DNA of 42,857 nucleotides, taken from assembly GCF_014489075.1 (NCBI RefSeq), contig NZ_JACTGR010000009.1, positions 1 to 42,857 of the forward strand, read 5' to 3'. This document shows positions 1 through 7,823 of this stretch, in pieces (within the stretch, counting starts at the first letter, position 1; each line of letters begins with the position of its first letter). Source of the DNA: Sphingomonas sp. JC676 (GTDB lineage: Bacteria; Pseudomonadota; Alphaproteobacteria; Sphingomonadales; Sphingomonadaceae). A program made the translations under genes and the position numbers. The notes beneath the pieces were generated by a model, which was not told where the DNA came from, searched no databases, and worked only from the letters and a program-made list of their open reading frames with translations.

Positions 1-75
1 GCTGTAGACTCATAAATCGCGAATGTCCGAAGGTGGTGGATTGCGGACCGGCGGGCTTTTGGGAAGGAAGCTTCG

Positions 76-441
76 TTAGGGGACGTGAACGGATTCAATT
101 TCTAGGGTCGGGCCGGCAGTATCATATAGCTTGGCGTGGAGCGTAAGGTCGCTCACCTGCTCCTTCGTGGTCGTCAGATCGACGAGCAACTGCCAATAGC
201 CGTCCATCCATCGATAGACCGCGCTCTTCCATACAGACGGATGTAGCGGAGCCAGACTGTCACCATAGGCCAAGACGCTGTCGGCAATGAACCGGGCCGT
301 AGAGGGATTGATCGGGGAGACGCCAACAATAGTTCGATCGAGCAGAGCGTAGTCCCCCGCCACAAAGGCGTCGGCAATCTCGCGAAAGATGGCATGCCAC
401 TCCGGCGGAATGGGATGTTCGGCATCATCCTTCGCAAACAT
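76..441 (-). CDS. small hypothetical protein, DUF7668-like
   Basis: A 121-residue soluble protein with no signal peptide or membrane segment. The start is the ATG at 441, with AAGGAG nine bases upstream; the frame stays open further upstream, but that part is Arg/Pro-rich and runs through repeat sequence. The region WMDGYWQLLVDLTTTKEQVSDLTLHAKLYD resembles, from memory, the small DUF7668 family of acid-rich proteins often found as orphans near immunity genes; function unknown. A repeat-family motif sits at 491-510, about 50 bases upstream and pointing at the gene, and another repeat element (1-75) follows the stop. The gene is therefore bracketed like several other small genes in the first 13 kb. 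I am confident it is real and only moderately sure of the family. Confidence 0.7.
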   Translation of the reverse strand: MFAKDDAEHPIPPEWHAIFREIADAFVAGDYALLDRTIVGVSPINPSTARFIADSVLAYGDSLAPLHPSVWKSAVYRWMDGYWQLLVDLTTTKEQVSDLTLHAKLYDTAGPTLEIESVHVP

Positions 442-867
442 TCCCGGGCGCTCCTTGTGTCCGCTTTTGGCGATCCTGCAGCTTGCCGTGTATGTCCGCA
501 ACTGGGGCGCAAGCGGACGTCGATCGCGCGCGGCCGCAGGGCGGCGGCTTAGCGCCCAGTAGCGGTCGCGCATGAATGGTCGCGGCAATCCCGGAAGCTG
601 CCGTAAACTGCTCAAAGTGGCCAAGTGGCGTTTCAACTTCGCAAACGATTGCTATTCGCTTGTCAGAAGCATGTGTGCGCTTAGCAGGCGGTCATCGACT
701 TGGCCGCCCTAAGCGGCGATAGGTGGTTGAAAGCAGCGGGACCGGCTTCAGGCCGTTGGCGGATAGCTCCTCCCAGTGCCCGGTAAGGTGACATCGAGCC
801 GTATCCGCGCGCAAAGCCTGTCCGTCGGCGAAAAATCTAGAGACATGTGATTAGCACCCCCAAAAAT
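442..867. other. gene-free stretch made of dispersed repeat pieces
   Basis: No convincing gene. It holds a repeat motif reading GCGCCCCAGTTGCGGACATA on the minus strand (491-510), a degraded block around 525-605 resembling the longer repeats at 3934-4026 and 4450-4538, and a block at about 721-746 related to the TGGAAAGCGGACCGG element seen elsewhere. The rest shows nothing I can name. Confidence 0.5.
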
Positions 868-1524
868 CTATTCCAACAGCCTTCCGACCAAATCTACTAA
901 ATAGTTACCCATTCTTTCTAAATCGTCTTGGCTTACCTTGTCCTTGTTCGCCAGGAACCAAGTAGATTCGACAAACAAGCCGTTTGTAACGATGCCCACT
1001 TTGCAGGTTAGTGGCTGCCGCTGACTGGACCTGCCACAAGTGGCAACCGGCCAATGGGCGCTCGTTGTCACAAGTTGTTTTGAGTACATATTTGAGGTTA
1101 TGCGATGAAGCTCAAGCTTTTCTGGAAAAGGCTCGATATCGAGAGGGACCGGCGCACTTTGAGATTTGGTAACCGCTCGTGTCCTAGGTTGTAGGAGCTG
1201 GTAATTCACCCCAGGCCTGACGGCTGACAGAAATATCGATATACCGGAACTATTGCTTCCCAGCGCGGCCGGCACAATACACGAAGTGGAGACATCCCGA
1301 GAAGATTTTGCGGAGCAAGCGGTCAATGCTGCGTATTCAACAACATTAGAGCGCTTAAGTGCCCTCGCGTCCGAGATTTCCGAACTAGGTGAAACGGCAA
1401 TCCGGGTGCTGCCTAGGCCAATCTCGAACGGGGCCTTAACTATAATCTCTTCATAAGTTTTATTTCTACACGATCCCGCGAGGATTAGGCTTGCCGCAAC
1501 TGCCCCTGTAATGCGCATGTCCAT
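868..1524 (-). CDS. hypothetical lipoprotein
   Basis: A 218-residue protein starting MDMRITGAVAASLILAGSC. The short basic start, hydrophobic run and Cys19 form a lipobox-like site (A-G-S-C, with a less usual Ala at -3), so it is probably an exported lipoprotein. No known domain is recognised. Several cysteines lie in the mature part and the C-terminal third is amphipathic. Base composition is visibly more AT-rich than the peptidase and sugar operons, which fits recent acquisition. No strong ribosome binding site precedes the ATG. It stands alone, with repeat-containing spacers on both sides. The frame is probably real because of the export signal at the right place; function unknown. Confidence 0.55.
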   Translation of the reverse strand: MDMRITGAVAASLILAGSCRNKTYEEIIVKAPFEIGLGSTRIAVSPSSEISDARALKRSNVVEYAALTACSAKSSRDVSTSCIVPAALGSNSSGISIFLSAVRPGVNYQLLQPRTRAVTKSQSAPVPLDIEPFPEKLELHRITSNMYSKQLVTTSAHWPVATCGRSSQRQPLTCKVGIVTNGLFVESTWFLANKDKVSQDDLERMGNYLVDLVGRLLE

Positions 1525-1971
1525 AACTAAGTGCGCCCCCCTGGCATGACTTTAGAACGGTGTCGTGACGGGCGTCAATTCGGCCGTAGTGGTCCGTGCT
1601 TGTAAAGTTGGTCTCCCAAAATGGTTCTGCCCTAAGGATCCTGAGCCGCGGCAGCGACGGTGTGGGCATCTCGCGCGAAAAGCCTCATAGACGGGGCACT
1701 TGAGGAATTTCCGCAGCATCAGGAACTGACGGCGCTACTGGGTACCCCGCGTATTGAATGAATGGCAGCGTTTGGCAGTCGACGACCGAAAACCAGCCAG
1801 ACCGCAAACGGCCCAAAAGCTGCCCGACAGCAACGCGCCTAGTTTCGGTCATCCAACAGCGTTCGGCAAAGACCTGAAAGCAGCCGTAAGACCAGCTTGG
1901 TCGGCGAACAGTCGCTAATTTGATTAGCAGCCGTCCGCCCACCATGCAGGAGATGACGGATCAAGATGTCG
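1525..1971. other. gene-free stretch
   Basis: No supported gene. An 86-codon open frame on the minus strand (1685-1945) lacks a ribosome binding site and natural-looking composition. A 17-base string (GCAAACGGCCCAAAAGC, 1804-1820) recurs exactly at 18210-18226, again in a spacer, so at least part of this stretch is dispersed repeat. Confidence 0.45.
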
Positions 1972-2790
1972 TCAGGACCTGATAAACGCGAGCAGGTCAG
2001 GATTGAGGACATCCGCGTGCGTGGTCAGCATGCCATGGGGGTGTCCCGGGTAAGTCTTTAGCGACCCTTGTTTGAGCAGGTCGACCGCACGGGGCACCGA
2101 ACTCGCAAACGGAACGACCTGATCGGCCTCGCCATGCATCACCAGCACCGGCACGATGATCTTCTGGAGGTCTTCGGTGTAGTCCTCGAGCCAGGAGTTG
2201 ACCGTCGCCAGGTGAGCGAGCGCCCCGCCAGCCATGCCCTGGCGCCACCAGTTCGCAATGACCGCCTCCGAAGGCTCCGCCCCATCGAGATTGTAGCCGT
2301 AGAACGGATTTTCGGGGACGAAACGGAAGAACTCCGACCGATTGCCCAGCACGCCTTCCCGGATCGCCTCGAACCACTCGGGCGGCTGACCGGCCGGGTT
2401 ATCCTCGCTTCGGTACATGTTCGGTGTGAGGGATGCGACCAGGACCGCCTTCGCGACGCGCTCTTGGTATCGGGCGACATAGCGCGCCACCTCACCGCCG
2501 CCGGTCGAGTGCCCGATATGAATCGCGTCGCGCAGGTCGAGGTGTTCAGTCAGGGCCGCGAGGTCGGCAACCCAATGGTTCATGTCGTTGCCGGTGCTAG
2601 GCTGGTCGGACCGGCCGTGGCCGCGCCGATCATGGGCGATTACCCGGTAACCCTGGCGAAGGAAGAACAGCATCTGGGCATCCCAGTCGTCCGCCGACAA
2701 TGGCCAGCCGTGGCTGAAAACGATCGGCTGACCCGATCCCCAATCCTTGTAGAAGATGCTCACGCCGTCCTGTGTCGTGATCGTAGGCAT
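1972..2790 (-). CDS. alpha/beta hydrolase, non-heme chloroperoxidase/esterase type
   Basis: A 272-residue cytoplasmic alpha/beta hydrolase of the arylesterase/cofactor-free haloperoxidase group. Visible features: oxyanion region SHGW (26-29), nucleophile elbow GHSTGGG with Ser95, Asp223 in HGEADQVVPF, and His252 in HPHGML, giving a full Ser-Asp-His triad. Length is normal for the family. The start is the ATG at 2790, with GAGGGA ten bases upstream; the longer frame to 2850 would run into the promoter of the divergent LysR gene. Enzymes of this family hydrolyse esters or lactones and can perform perhydrolysis; the substrate cannot be told. The divergent LysR gene 118 bases away is its likely regulator. 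Confidence 0.9.
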   Translation of the reverse strand: MPTITTQDGVSIFYKDWGSGQPIVFSHGWPLSADDWDAQMLFFLRQGYRVIAHDRRGHGRSDQPSTGNDMNHWVADLAALTEHLDLRDAIHIGHSTGGGEVARYVARYQERVAKAVLVASLTPNMYRSEDNPAGQPPEWFEAIREGVLGNRSEFFRFVPENPFYGYNLDGAEPSEAVIANWWRQGMAGGALAHLATVNSWLEDYTEDLQKIIVPVLVMHGEADQVVPFASSVPRAVDLLKQGSLKTYPGHPHGMLTTHADVLNPDLLAFIRS

Positions 2791-2879
2791 TGCTTGGTCC
2801 CTCGATGAGCCGTGAATGTTCGGAGAAGCCCTGGGTAAAATCAGCTTCAAAACCCCACAAAGACTTTGTACGCCTCACT

Positions 2880-2896
2880 TATGCTTGCGAGGCATA
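2880..2896. promoter_or_regulatory. candidate LysR-type operator (T-N11-A palindrome)
   Basis: TATGCTTGCGAGGCATA is a perfect five-base inverted repeat around a seven-base spacer and contains the T-N11-A pattern (T2882, A2894) expected of LysR-family sites. It lies in the intergenic region of the divergent hydrolase/LysR pair, 12 bases before the LysR start and close to its ribosome binding site, as expected for autoregulation. Only the sequence pattern supports it. Confidence 0.45.
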
Positions 2897-2908
2897 GGAG
2901 GAGTGGCC

Positions 2909-3835
2909 GTGGAGCTTCGTCACTTGCGGTATTTCGTGGCGGTCGCGGAGGAGGGCAGCCTCCTCAACGCTGCTCAGAAACGTCTCAATACGTCGCAGCC
3001 GTCGCTGAGCCGTCAGATCCGTGACCTCGAACTCGAGGTCGGGGTAGACCTATTGGAACGCCAAGCCCGGGGCGTCTCACTCACGCCCGCCGGCCGGGTC
3101 TTTCTCGATCACGCCAAGCTCGCCATTCTGCAGGTTGAGGCGGCCATCGATGGAGCGCAACGAGCGGCACGGCCGAAGAGACCAGTACTTTCGATCGGGT
3201 TTCTGGTTGGGCTAGAGGTCACTTGGCTCCCGCATCTTTTGCGTATAATTCGCGAGGAAGCACCGGAAACCGAAGTTACGCTCTGTAGCCTGTCCTCTCC
3301 CGACCTTGCGCTCGCATTGATGCGCGGAAAGTTGGACATGGCCTTTCTTCGGCCGGAGAAACAGAGCCTGGGAATTTCGTTCAAACTGCTTGCGCAAGAG
3401 CCGCTGATCGCCGTCCTACCGGCAAGTCATCGCTTGGCGTCCAACAGGAGAATCACGCCGCAGGATCTCGCTCGCGAAACGTATGTAAGTTCGGCGAGAA
3501 CGTCGCCGGTGCTGCAGTCTGTTATCGACCGTTACGCCTCAGCGTCGGGGATCGTCCTCAAGCCAATGTATGAAGGCGAGAACATATCTTCGGCCATGTC
3601 GCTGGTCGCCTCTAGCGGCGGGATTACCCTGGTTCCTCTCTACGCCCAGAACATGCTGACGCCGAACGTCGTTGCCAGAGCGCTAGAGGGTGATAACCCA
3701 ACCGTCGATCTGACTCTCGGATACTCCGAGGCAAATCCATCACCGCTGTTGCAGCGACTATTGTCGCGCGCCGATGAGCTTGTCGCCAGCGTTCAAAATC
3801 AGAGCATCATCCGGTACGCTGAAACGCCCCAATGA
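2909..3835 (+). CDS. LysR-family transcriptional regulator
   Basis: A 308-residue LysR protein. The N-terminal winged helix-turn-helix is clear (ELRHLRYFVAVAEEGSLLNA, then the recognition region TSQPSLSRQIRDLE), followed by a linker helix and a periplasmic-binding-protein-like effector domain from about residue 90. The start is GTG at 2909, preceded by AGGAGGAG at ideal spacing; upstream in-frame codons have no such site and would add a tail foreign to the family. It is divergent from the alpha/beta hydrolase gene, the classical arrangement in which the LysR protein controls its neighbour in response to a small aromatic or aliphatic ligand. The ligand is unknown. Confidence 0.93.
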   Translation: MELRHLRYFVAVAEEGSLLNAAQKRLNTSQPSLSRQIRDLELEVGVDLLERQARGVSLTPAGRVFLDHAKLAILQVEAAIDGAQRAARPKRPVLSIGFLVGLEVTWLPHLLRIIREEAPETEVTLCSLSSPDLALALMRGKLDMAFLRPEKQSLGISFKLLAQEPLIAVLPASHRLASNRRITPQDLARETYVSSARTSPVLQSVIDRYASASGIVLKPMYEGENISSAMSLVASSGGITLVPLYAQNMLTPNVVARALEGDNPTVDLTLGYSEANPSPLLQRLLSRADELVASVQNQSIIRYAETPQ

Positions 3836-3933
3836 CGCATGCCGATGGTTGCGACGCCAAGCGCCCGCGCGGATAGCGCTTTAGCAACAGGTCTTTGAAT
3901 TGACTCAATCTGTTGTCGAGTTGCGCCCGCTAT

Positions 3934-4026
3934 GCGCCCTAATAACGGTCGTTCGCACGATCCACGGGGGCCATACCGAAAGCCGTCGTTCGTTCAAGCA
4001 GCGGTTGGACGGCAGTTGCTGGGTGG
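3934..4026. repeat. dispersed intergenic repeat, copy 1 of a 90-base block
   Basis: This block and 4450-4538 align over their whole length at roughly three quarters identity by eye, sharing strings such as GAAAGCCGTCGTTCG. It ends at the stop codon of the small minus-strand gene at 4027. Both copies lie in spacers flanking that gene, so the gene is bracketed by a direct repeat. Confidence 0.7.
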
Positions 4027-4350
4027 TTAGTTGCCGTTCGGCCTCGTGCGACGATCCAAGAAAGTCCAAACTGTCGGGCGACTTCGCACCGCAACTAACT
4101 GTTCGGCGGCAAGGCCGAATTGATCGGATACGTAGCTCTCTGAAACAGCTTCCGCCTCGTCTGCGCTTCCACCTCGAATGTCGGGTGGCGATGATCGAAG
4201 CTCTACGAAGCTGCTGCTTTTGGGATCAAAAACGATAAGCGCGGACCATTCGGCTCGCTTCCCGCTGTTCCCATTCACGACGTCGTAAACGGCATCAAGG
4301 TCAAGCACGCTCGAACTACCATCCAAAGCCAAATAGTCGCACGGCATCAT
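4027..4350 (-). CDS. small acidic hypothetical protein
   Basis: A 107-residue protein starting MMPCDYLALDGSSSVLDL, with no signal peptide or membrane segment. The ATG at 4350 is preceded by AGGAG at good spacing. The stretch EWSALIVFDPKSSSFVELRSSP looks like a beta hairpin of a folded protein. No family is recognised. It is bracketed by two copies of a 90-base repeat and has the GCGCCCCAGTTGCGGACATT-type motif upstream (4389-4407), like other small genes here. Function unknown; the C-terminal few residues enter repeat sequence and may not be native. Confidence 0.6.
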   Translation of the reverse strand: MMPCDYLALDGSSSVLDLDAVYDVVNGNSGKRAEWSALIVFDPKSSSFVELRSSPPDIRGGSADEAEAVSESYVSDQFGLAAEQLVAVRSRPTVWTFLDRRTRPNGN

Positions 4351-4449
4351 TGGCGCATCTCCTGCGAGAGATCATGCCGGTGGTGACCAATGTCCGCAAC
4401 TGGGGCGGAGGCTGACATCCACGCCGATCTGGATCCGATGGGCCGCTAA

Positions 4450-4538
4450 GCGCCCAATTGCAGTCGTTCGAACGATCCGCGGGCCGCCCCGAAAGCCGTC
4501 GTTCGCTCAAGCGGCGGCTGGACGGCGGCTAATGGTGG
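4450..4538. repeat. dispersed intergenic repeat, copy 2 of a 90-base block
   Basis: Second copy of the block at 3934-4026 in the same orientation. It runs directly into a second repeat element (GGTGGAAAGCGGACCGG, about 4533-4556) and then a block resembling 6222-6317 and 10563-10665, with shared strings such as ATAGCTGCCATTCGG. The spacer is thus a composite of several repeat modules. Confidence 0.7.
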
Positions 4539-4622
4539 AAAGCGGACCGGCGGCACTTGGGCGCCGAAGGTGTCATAGCTGCCATTCGGGTCGACGCTCC
4601 GGGAATGACCGCTATCGCCCCA

Positions 4623-5063
4623 CTACCGCTCGATCGTTGGCCGACGCCACAGATCGGGACGGCCGCGACGTCCAGGCTGGAATGTGGTCTGTAACACCGC
4701 ACGACCCTCGGCATCAAATCTCAGCACTCCGAGTACGAAACCGCGAGCAAACCCAAGATGCCTGCAGTCGCTGTAGATCCGCGTTCCTTCGCTAGAGCGA
4801 TTGTTCGACAAGCGAATAGATTTCCCGTCGAAAGCGCCGACGACGACACGGATCACAGCAACATCAATATCGTCCCATTGCCCGGGCGATGGGTCTCCGG
4901 TCGTGGACCGCTCGATTTCCACCAGCAGAAAACCTGGCGGAACGCGCAACGGTTGGACATCGCTGATCACGTAGCTCTCGGCCGACGGTTCGGGACAAGC
5001 GAGCGCAGCGCGAGGGGCTATAAGAACGAGGGCAGCGACGGCTTTTTTGAGGTGATGCACCAC
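4623..5063 (-). CDS. exported hypothetical protein
   Basis: A 146-residue protein with an N-terminal signal peptide: MVHHLKK, a hydrophobic core AVAALVLIAP, and a probable cleavage site near RAALA-CPEP. An alternative lipoprotein reading is possible because Cys follows LA. The mature part is short and mostly beta (FLLVEIERSTTGDPS, DVAVIRVVVGAF) and carries one further Cys, so a disulfide is possible. The start is GTG at 5063 without a strong ribosome binding site. No family recognised. It ends directly in repeat sequence (TAGTGGGGCGATAGCGG), as do its neighbours. Likely real because of the export signal; function unknown. Confidence 0.6.
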   Translation of the reverse strand: MVHHLKKAVAALVLIAPRAALACPEPSAESYVISDVQPLRVPPGFLLVEIERSTTGDPSPGQWDDIDVAVIRVVVGAFDGKSIRLSNNRSSEGTRIYSDCRHLGFARGFVLGVLRFDAEGRAVLQTTFQPGRRGRPDLWRRPTIER

Positions 5064-5180
5064 TCGATTGGACCATATCGTTCCAGAACCAGCAAGGTGC
5101 GCTAACCATCTTTCCCCGACGTTAGCGCAGGCCGCGGCCTTCCATCGCTGCGAATGACAGGAAGTGGGTGGATAGCGGAC

Positions 5181-5747
5181 CTAGGCGACGGACGCTCGGA
5201 ATAGGTCGTAAATATCGATCTGGTGCTTTTCAAATAAGCTGGTGAGCACATCAGGACCTTTTTGCTCGGCAAATAGGCGCTCTTTCTCAGATATCGGCAT
5301 CATCATCAGCCAAGCGACTTGGAAGTCATCACATACAAGCGTTTCGGGCCCCTCGTGCCAGAGGAATGGATCGATCATCATGATGTGCGGGAGCATCGGT
5401 TTGGGCATGTAGAGCGACAAGACATGCCGGTGAATGGCATCGGGGCGAGTATGGACCCCGTCCTTGAAGGCGTTGAATGCGCAAGTGGCAGCGACATTTG
5501 GGCCATGCTCGAAGACAGCCGGGAAAGCGCCGATTAGTTCGACGCGAACGGGTCCCATGCCAAGATCGTGATCGGAAAGGCCTACCGTGCCCACCGCCGT
5601 AACGCCGTCTATCGGCGAGTTCTCACATTCAGCGACAGCGATCGAGTAATTTTCGCGCTCGTCCCAATGGCGCACTACGCGCGGTTTCCGACCCCAAGTC
5701 CGAAACAATTCTTTCGCCGCTAGTTTGGCAGTTGGGGTGACTTCCAT
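5181..5747 (-). CDS. suppressor-of-fused (SUFU) domain protein, immunity-like
   Basis: A 188-residue cytoplasmic protein matching the bacterial SUFU family: the pattern SIAVAECENSPIDGVTAVGTVGLSDHDL followed by VRVELIGA and a later IMMIDPFLWHEGPETL is typical. In bacteria, SUFU proteins are mostly regarded as immunity proteins of polymorphic toxin systems; no toxin gene lies beside this one, so it may be an orphan. I chose the ATG at 5747; the upstream ATG at 5801 lies inside the 92-base repeat (5784-5875), which should not encode a conserved N-terminus. A repeat-family motif (5772-5790) lies 25 bases upstream and points at the gene. Family call fairly sure; toxin partner unknown. Confidence 0.75.
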   Translation of the reverse strand: MEVTPTAKLAAKELFRTWGRKPRVVRHWDERENYSIAVAECENSPIDGVTAVGTVGLSDHDLGMGPVRVELIGAFPAVFEHGPNVAATCAFNAFKDGVHTRPDAIHRHVLSLYMPKPMLPHIMMIDPFLWHEGPETLVCDDFQVAWLMMMPISEKERLFAEQKGPDVLTSLFEKHQIDIYDLFRASVA

Positions 5748-5783
5748 ATCGCCGGTGTGCCGATGCAGCGTTATGTCTGCAAG

Positions 5784-5875
5784 TGGGGCGTTAGCCGCCA
5801 TTCAACGCCGAGTTTCGCGAACGGCAGCTAATCGCGGTTCATCTCCCGAAAGCGGACGGTCAGCTTCCGGCCCAT
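5784..5875. repeat. 92-bp repeat, copy A (near-identical to 12940-13031)
   Basis: Ninety-two bases match 12940-13031 with only three mismatches, starting at TGGGGCG and ending at TTCCGGCCCAT. Both copies sit upstream of a minus-strand small gene (SUFU protein here, lipoprotein at 12322-12840 there). The near identity against a background of diverged copies points to recent duplication or gene conversion. Confidence 0.9.
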
Positions 5876-6341
5876 AAGCGGACGTTACCCGAGGTGGTCC
5901 TGGTCGTTGAACCGGGGCGCGGTGTTGGACGAGAGCACCTGCGCCCCGGCTAGCTATGATGCAGCGAAACTCGGGTGAGCGTCCTGCCGGGGCCTCGTAG
6001 ACAATACGTTGCGATCGCGCCACGATTTGTAGATCGAAAACAAAATTTTTTCAGGTTTACATATTGCTGCCGCCCATTCCTTAGGGACTTGACCGACTGC
6101 TGCGCGAAGATCGAAGGGTGTGCCACCCTCCTGGCTGCTCGCGACGGTGCGGCGAAATGGCCGCTTACGGCCCACTTCCAGCCATTCGATAGTTGCATAC
6201 GGAATGACCGGCTTTGGGCCGTAGGCGGACCGGCAGCTTTTGGGAACGGTAGGTCTGATAGCTGCCGTTGCGGGCCGGTCGGCGCGCATGACCGATAGCG
6301 CCCCAGTTGCGGACATTCAGAACGAGCCGCAATGTGGCGAC
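5876..6341. other. gene-free stretch with repeat at its right end
   Basis: Several overlapping open frames exist, but none has a ribosome binding site, family resemblance or natural composition. The right end (about 6222-6317) is a repeat block with GGCGGACCGGCAGCTTTT and then GCGCCCCAGTTGCGGACATT (6298-6317), pointing at the gene that starts at 6342. Confidence 0.45.
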
Positions 6342-6629
6342 ATGAACGAACATCACGAAGTTTTCGAGCCGCTCGTCGCCCTGCGAGCGATCCTGCTCCG
6401 CGAGCGGCGGAATGACCTTGCGAGAAATGTCGAAAATATCCTCGCCATCTTGGAAGAGACTCAACCAAGCAGCTTCAATGAAGCTCAAGAGGCTTGGGTG
6501 GCGATGATGAATTTCGCACGTGGACTTCCCGATTTCGGTATTTGGCGGGAGAATCAGGAAGAAAGGTTCCGATTGAACGCTGAGTTGGATCGGTATCTTC
6601 AAGCGATCACACGCACCTTTGGCGAATGA
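6342..6629 (+). CDS. small helical hypothetical protein, possibly DUF6966
   Basis: A 95-residue, mostly helical cytoplasmic protein (FEPLVALRAILLRERRNDLARNVENI, then EAQEAWVAMMNFARGLPDF). From memory this resembles the small DUF6966 family; function unknown. The start is the ATG at 6342, only 25 bases after a repeat-family motif; there is no strong ribosome binding site, and the longer frame from 6240 would translate the repeat. The stop is followed directly by CCGCTTTCCACC, the element found downstream of several neighbouring small genes. Its 3' end overlaps the convergent broken GIY-YIG gene by 23 bases. Real gene likely; family name uncertain. Confidence 0.65.
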   Translation: MNEHHEVFEPLVALRAILLRERRNDLARNVENILAILEETQPSSFNEAQEAWVAMMNFARGLPDFGIWRENQEERFRLNAELDRYLQAITRTFGE

Positions 6630-6991
6630 CCGCTTTCCACCACTTCCCGCCGTTCATGGCGGCCACGCCGGCGATCGGCTGCGAATGTCCAGGAGTGGGT
6701 GGAAACCCGTCGATGCCCGCGCGTTGCAGATCCTCGAGAATGTCGGCGGGTTGAAGATAGAACCACTCTCTGGCGCTACTTCCACCATGCCGTCCGATGT
6801 TATGCGCTGCATATTTCGCATGGAGCCGCTTTTCCGTTTCGGCCTCATTTTCCGCTTCGATCCACCCGACGACCTTTAGCGGGCGCGAGTTGCCGGTCTG
6901 CAAGGCGCCTCGACGGCCTAAGGTTCGTCGCGCGCCCGATCTTCATCCGCCAATCGGCGTCGTTCTCCTCCAGAATGAAGAAGACGGGCAT
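6607..6991 (-). pseudogene. GIY-YIG nuclease-like gene (T5orf172/Mug113 type), frameshifted
   Basis: Read from the ATG at 6991, the protein begins MPVFFILEENDADWRMKIGRATNL, the usual GIY-YIG start with the KIGRATNL motif. The frame then breaks. The next frame continues LGRRGALQTGNSRPLKVVGW, then AETEKRLHAKY and REWFYL, the standard second half of this family. Removing one C of the CC at about 6922-6923 would join the two in one open frame. The family comprises small GIY-YIG proteins, often of mobile elements. The break may be a real single-base insertion or a sequencing error. The C-terminal end after about GFPPTP runs into repeat sequence. No strong ribosome binding site is visible. Confidence 0.75.
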
Positions 6992-7252
6992 CGCTATTTT
7001 CGCTGCGATTCAGACAAACTACGCGGCTCTTACGCGCCCCATTCCGGTCATTCAGCGACCAATGCGGTCAACCCGAAGCGGACCATCCTTCGTACAGCGT
7101 CGCTACGTAGGGCGCCTTCGGCGCGCGTGCTGGCTAGACGCTTCGGTAAGCAGCACGCGCAACCATCACGATTTCATGTTCGTAAGGATGCGGATCGTGA
7201 TAGTATTCTTTTGCGTTCGACTCGAAGGGTTTCGTGTATCCCAAGGATTGAG

Positions 7253-7732
7253 ATGGGGGTATCTATGAAAAGTATCACTCTTCTCGTCGCTAGCATTTTC
7301 CTAGCATCTAACAGCTCGCCAGTTGTGAGCGATATCCACTTGGACTGCTATAACCCACATTTTCAGGTCGATTTTTACAACGTACCCGGATCCCCTGGTT
7401 CTGCGTCCACGTATCTGGTCCAATTCAACATCAATCGGGCTTCAACTGGTCCTCAGGCCGTGTTTGTGAATCAGAACAATGATGGAATATGCGAGATCGT
7501 TGCGCCGGGCATTACCATAACGAATGGTACTTGGAACATAGACAGATCGCGCACCACCACCGATAGGTTGGATAGCCAAACTGGTCCGGGCACGACAGAA
7601 GTATTGCGCGAGATTACGGTAAGCTTTGAAACCATTGGGCCCGGGGCTCCACGCTTCGTTGTTCATGCAAGGCCAGATGTCGTCCGCTCGGGGATTACAA
7701 ATATCTCGTTCTCCGTGCATCATTCACCCTGA
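7253..7732 (+). CDS. exported hypothetical protein, AT-rich
   Basis: A 159-residue protein with a signal peptide (MKSITLLVASIFLASNSSPVVS, cleavage near VVS-DIH). The mature part looks all-beta (STYLVQFNINRAS, TEVLREITVSFETI, RFVVHARPDV) with two cysteines, so it may be a small periplasmic or secreted beta-sandwich. The start is the ATG at 7253 with AAGGA five bases upstream; ATG 7265 is a plausible alternative. Codon use is clearly poorer in G/C than in the S9 peptidase that follows, suggesting foreign origin. No family recognised. A hairpin with a T run follows the stop. Confidence 0.65.
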   Translation: MGVSMKSITLLVASIFLASNSSPVVSDIHLDCYNPHFQVDFYNVPGSPGSASTYLVQFNINRASTGPQAVFVNQNNDGICEIVAPGITITNGTWNIDRSRTTTDRLDSQTGPGTTEVLREITVSFETIGPGAPRFVVHARPDVVRSGITNISFSVHHSP

Positions 7733-7739
7733 CTGACTG

Positions 7740-7764
7740 ACCGGGGCGACATCGTCCGGTTTTC
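7740..7764 (+). terminator. possible intrinsic terminator after the AT-rich gene
   Basis: ACCGG and CCGGT arms with an inner CGA/TCG stem form a short hairpin, followed by TTTT, eight bases after the stop codon of the exported protein. Short and imperfect, so only a candidate. Confidence 0.4.
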
Positions 7765-7823
7765 GGCCTGACTTTCGACAAGAAGTTCACCGACCACGCT
7801 TTTCTCTAGTACGGGAGCGGTGA

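Noticed and set aside
1685..1945. 86-codon minus-strand frame
   Set aside because: No ribosome binding site, unnatural composition, and it includes a string repeated in another spacer (18210-18226).
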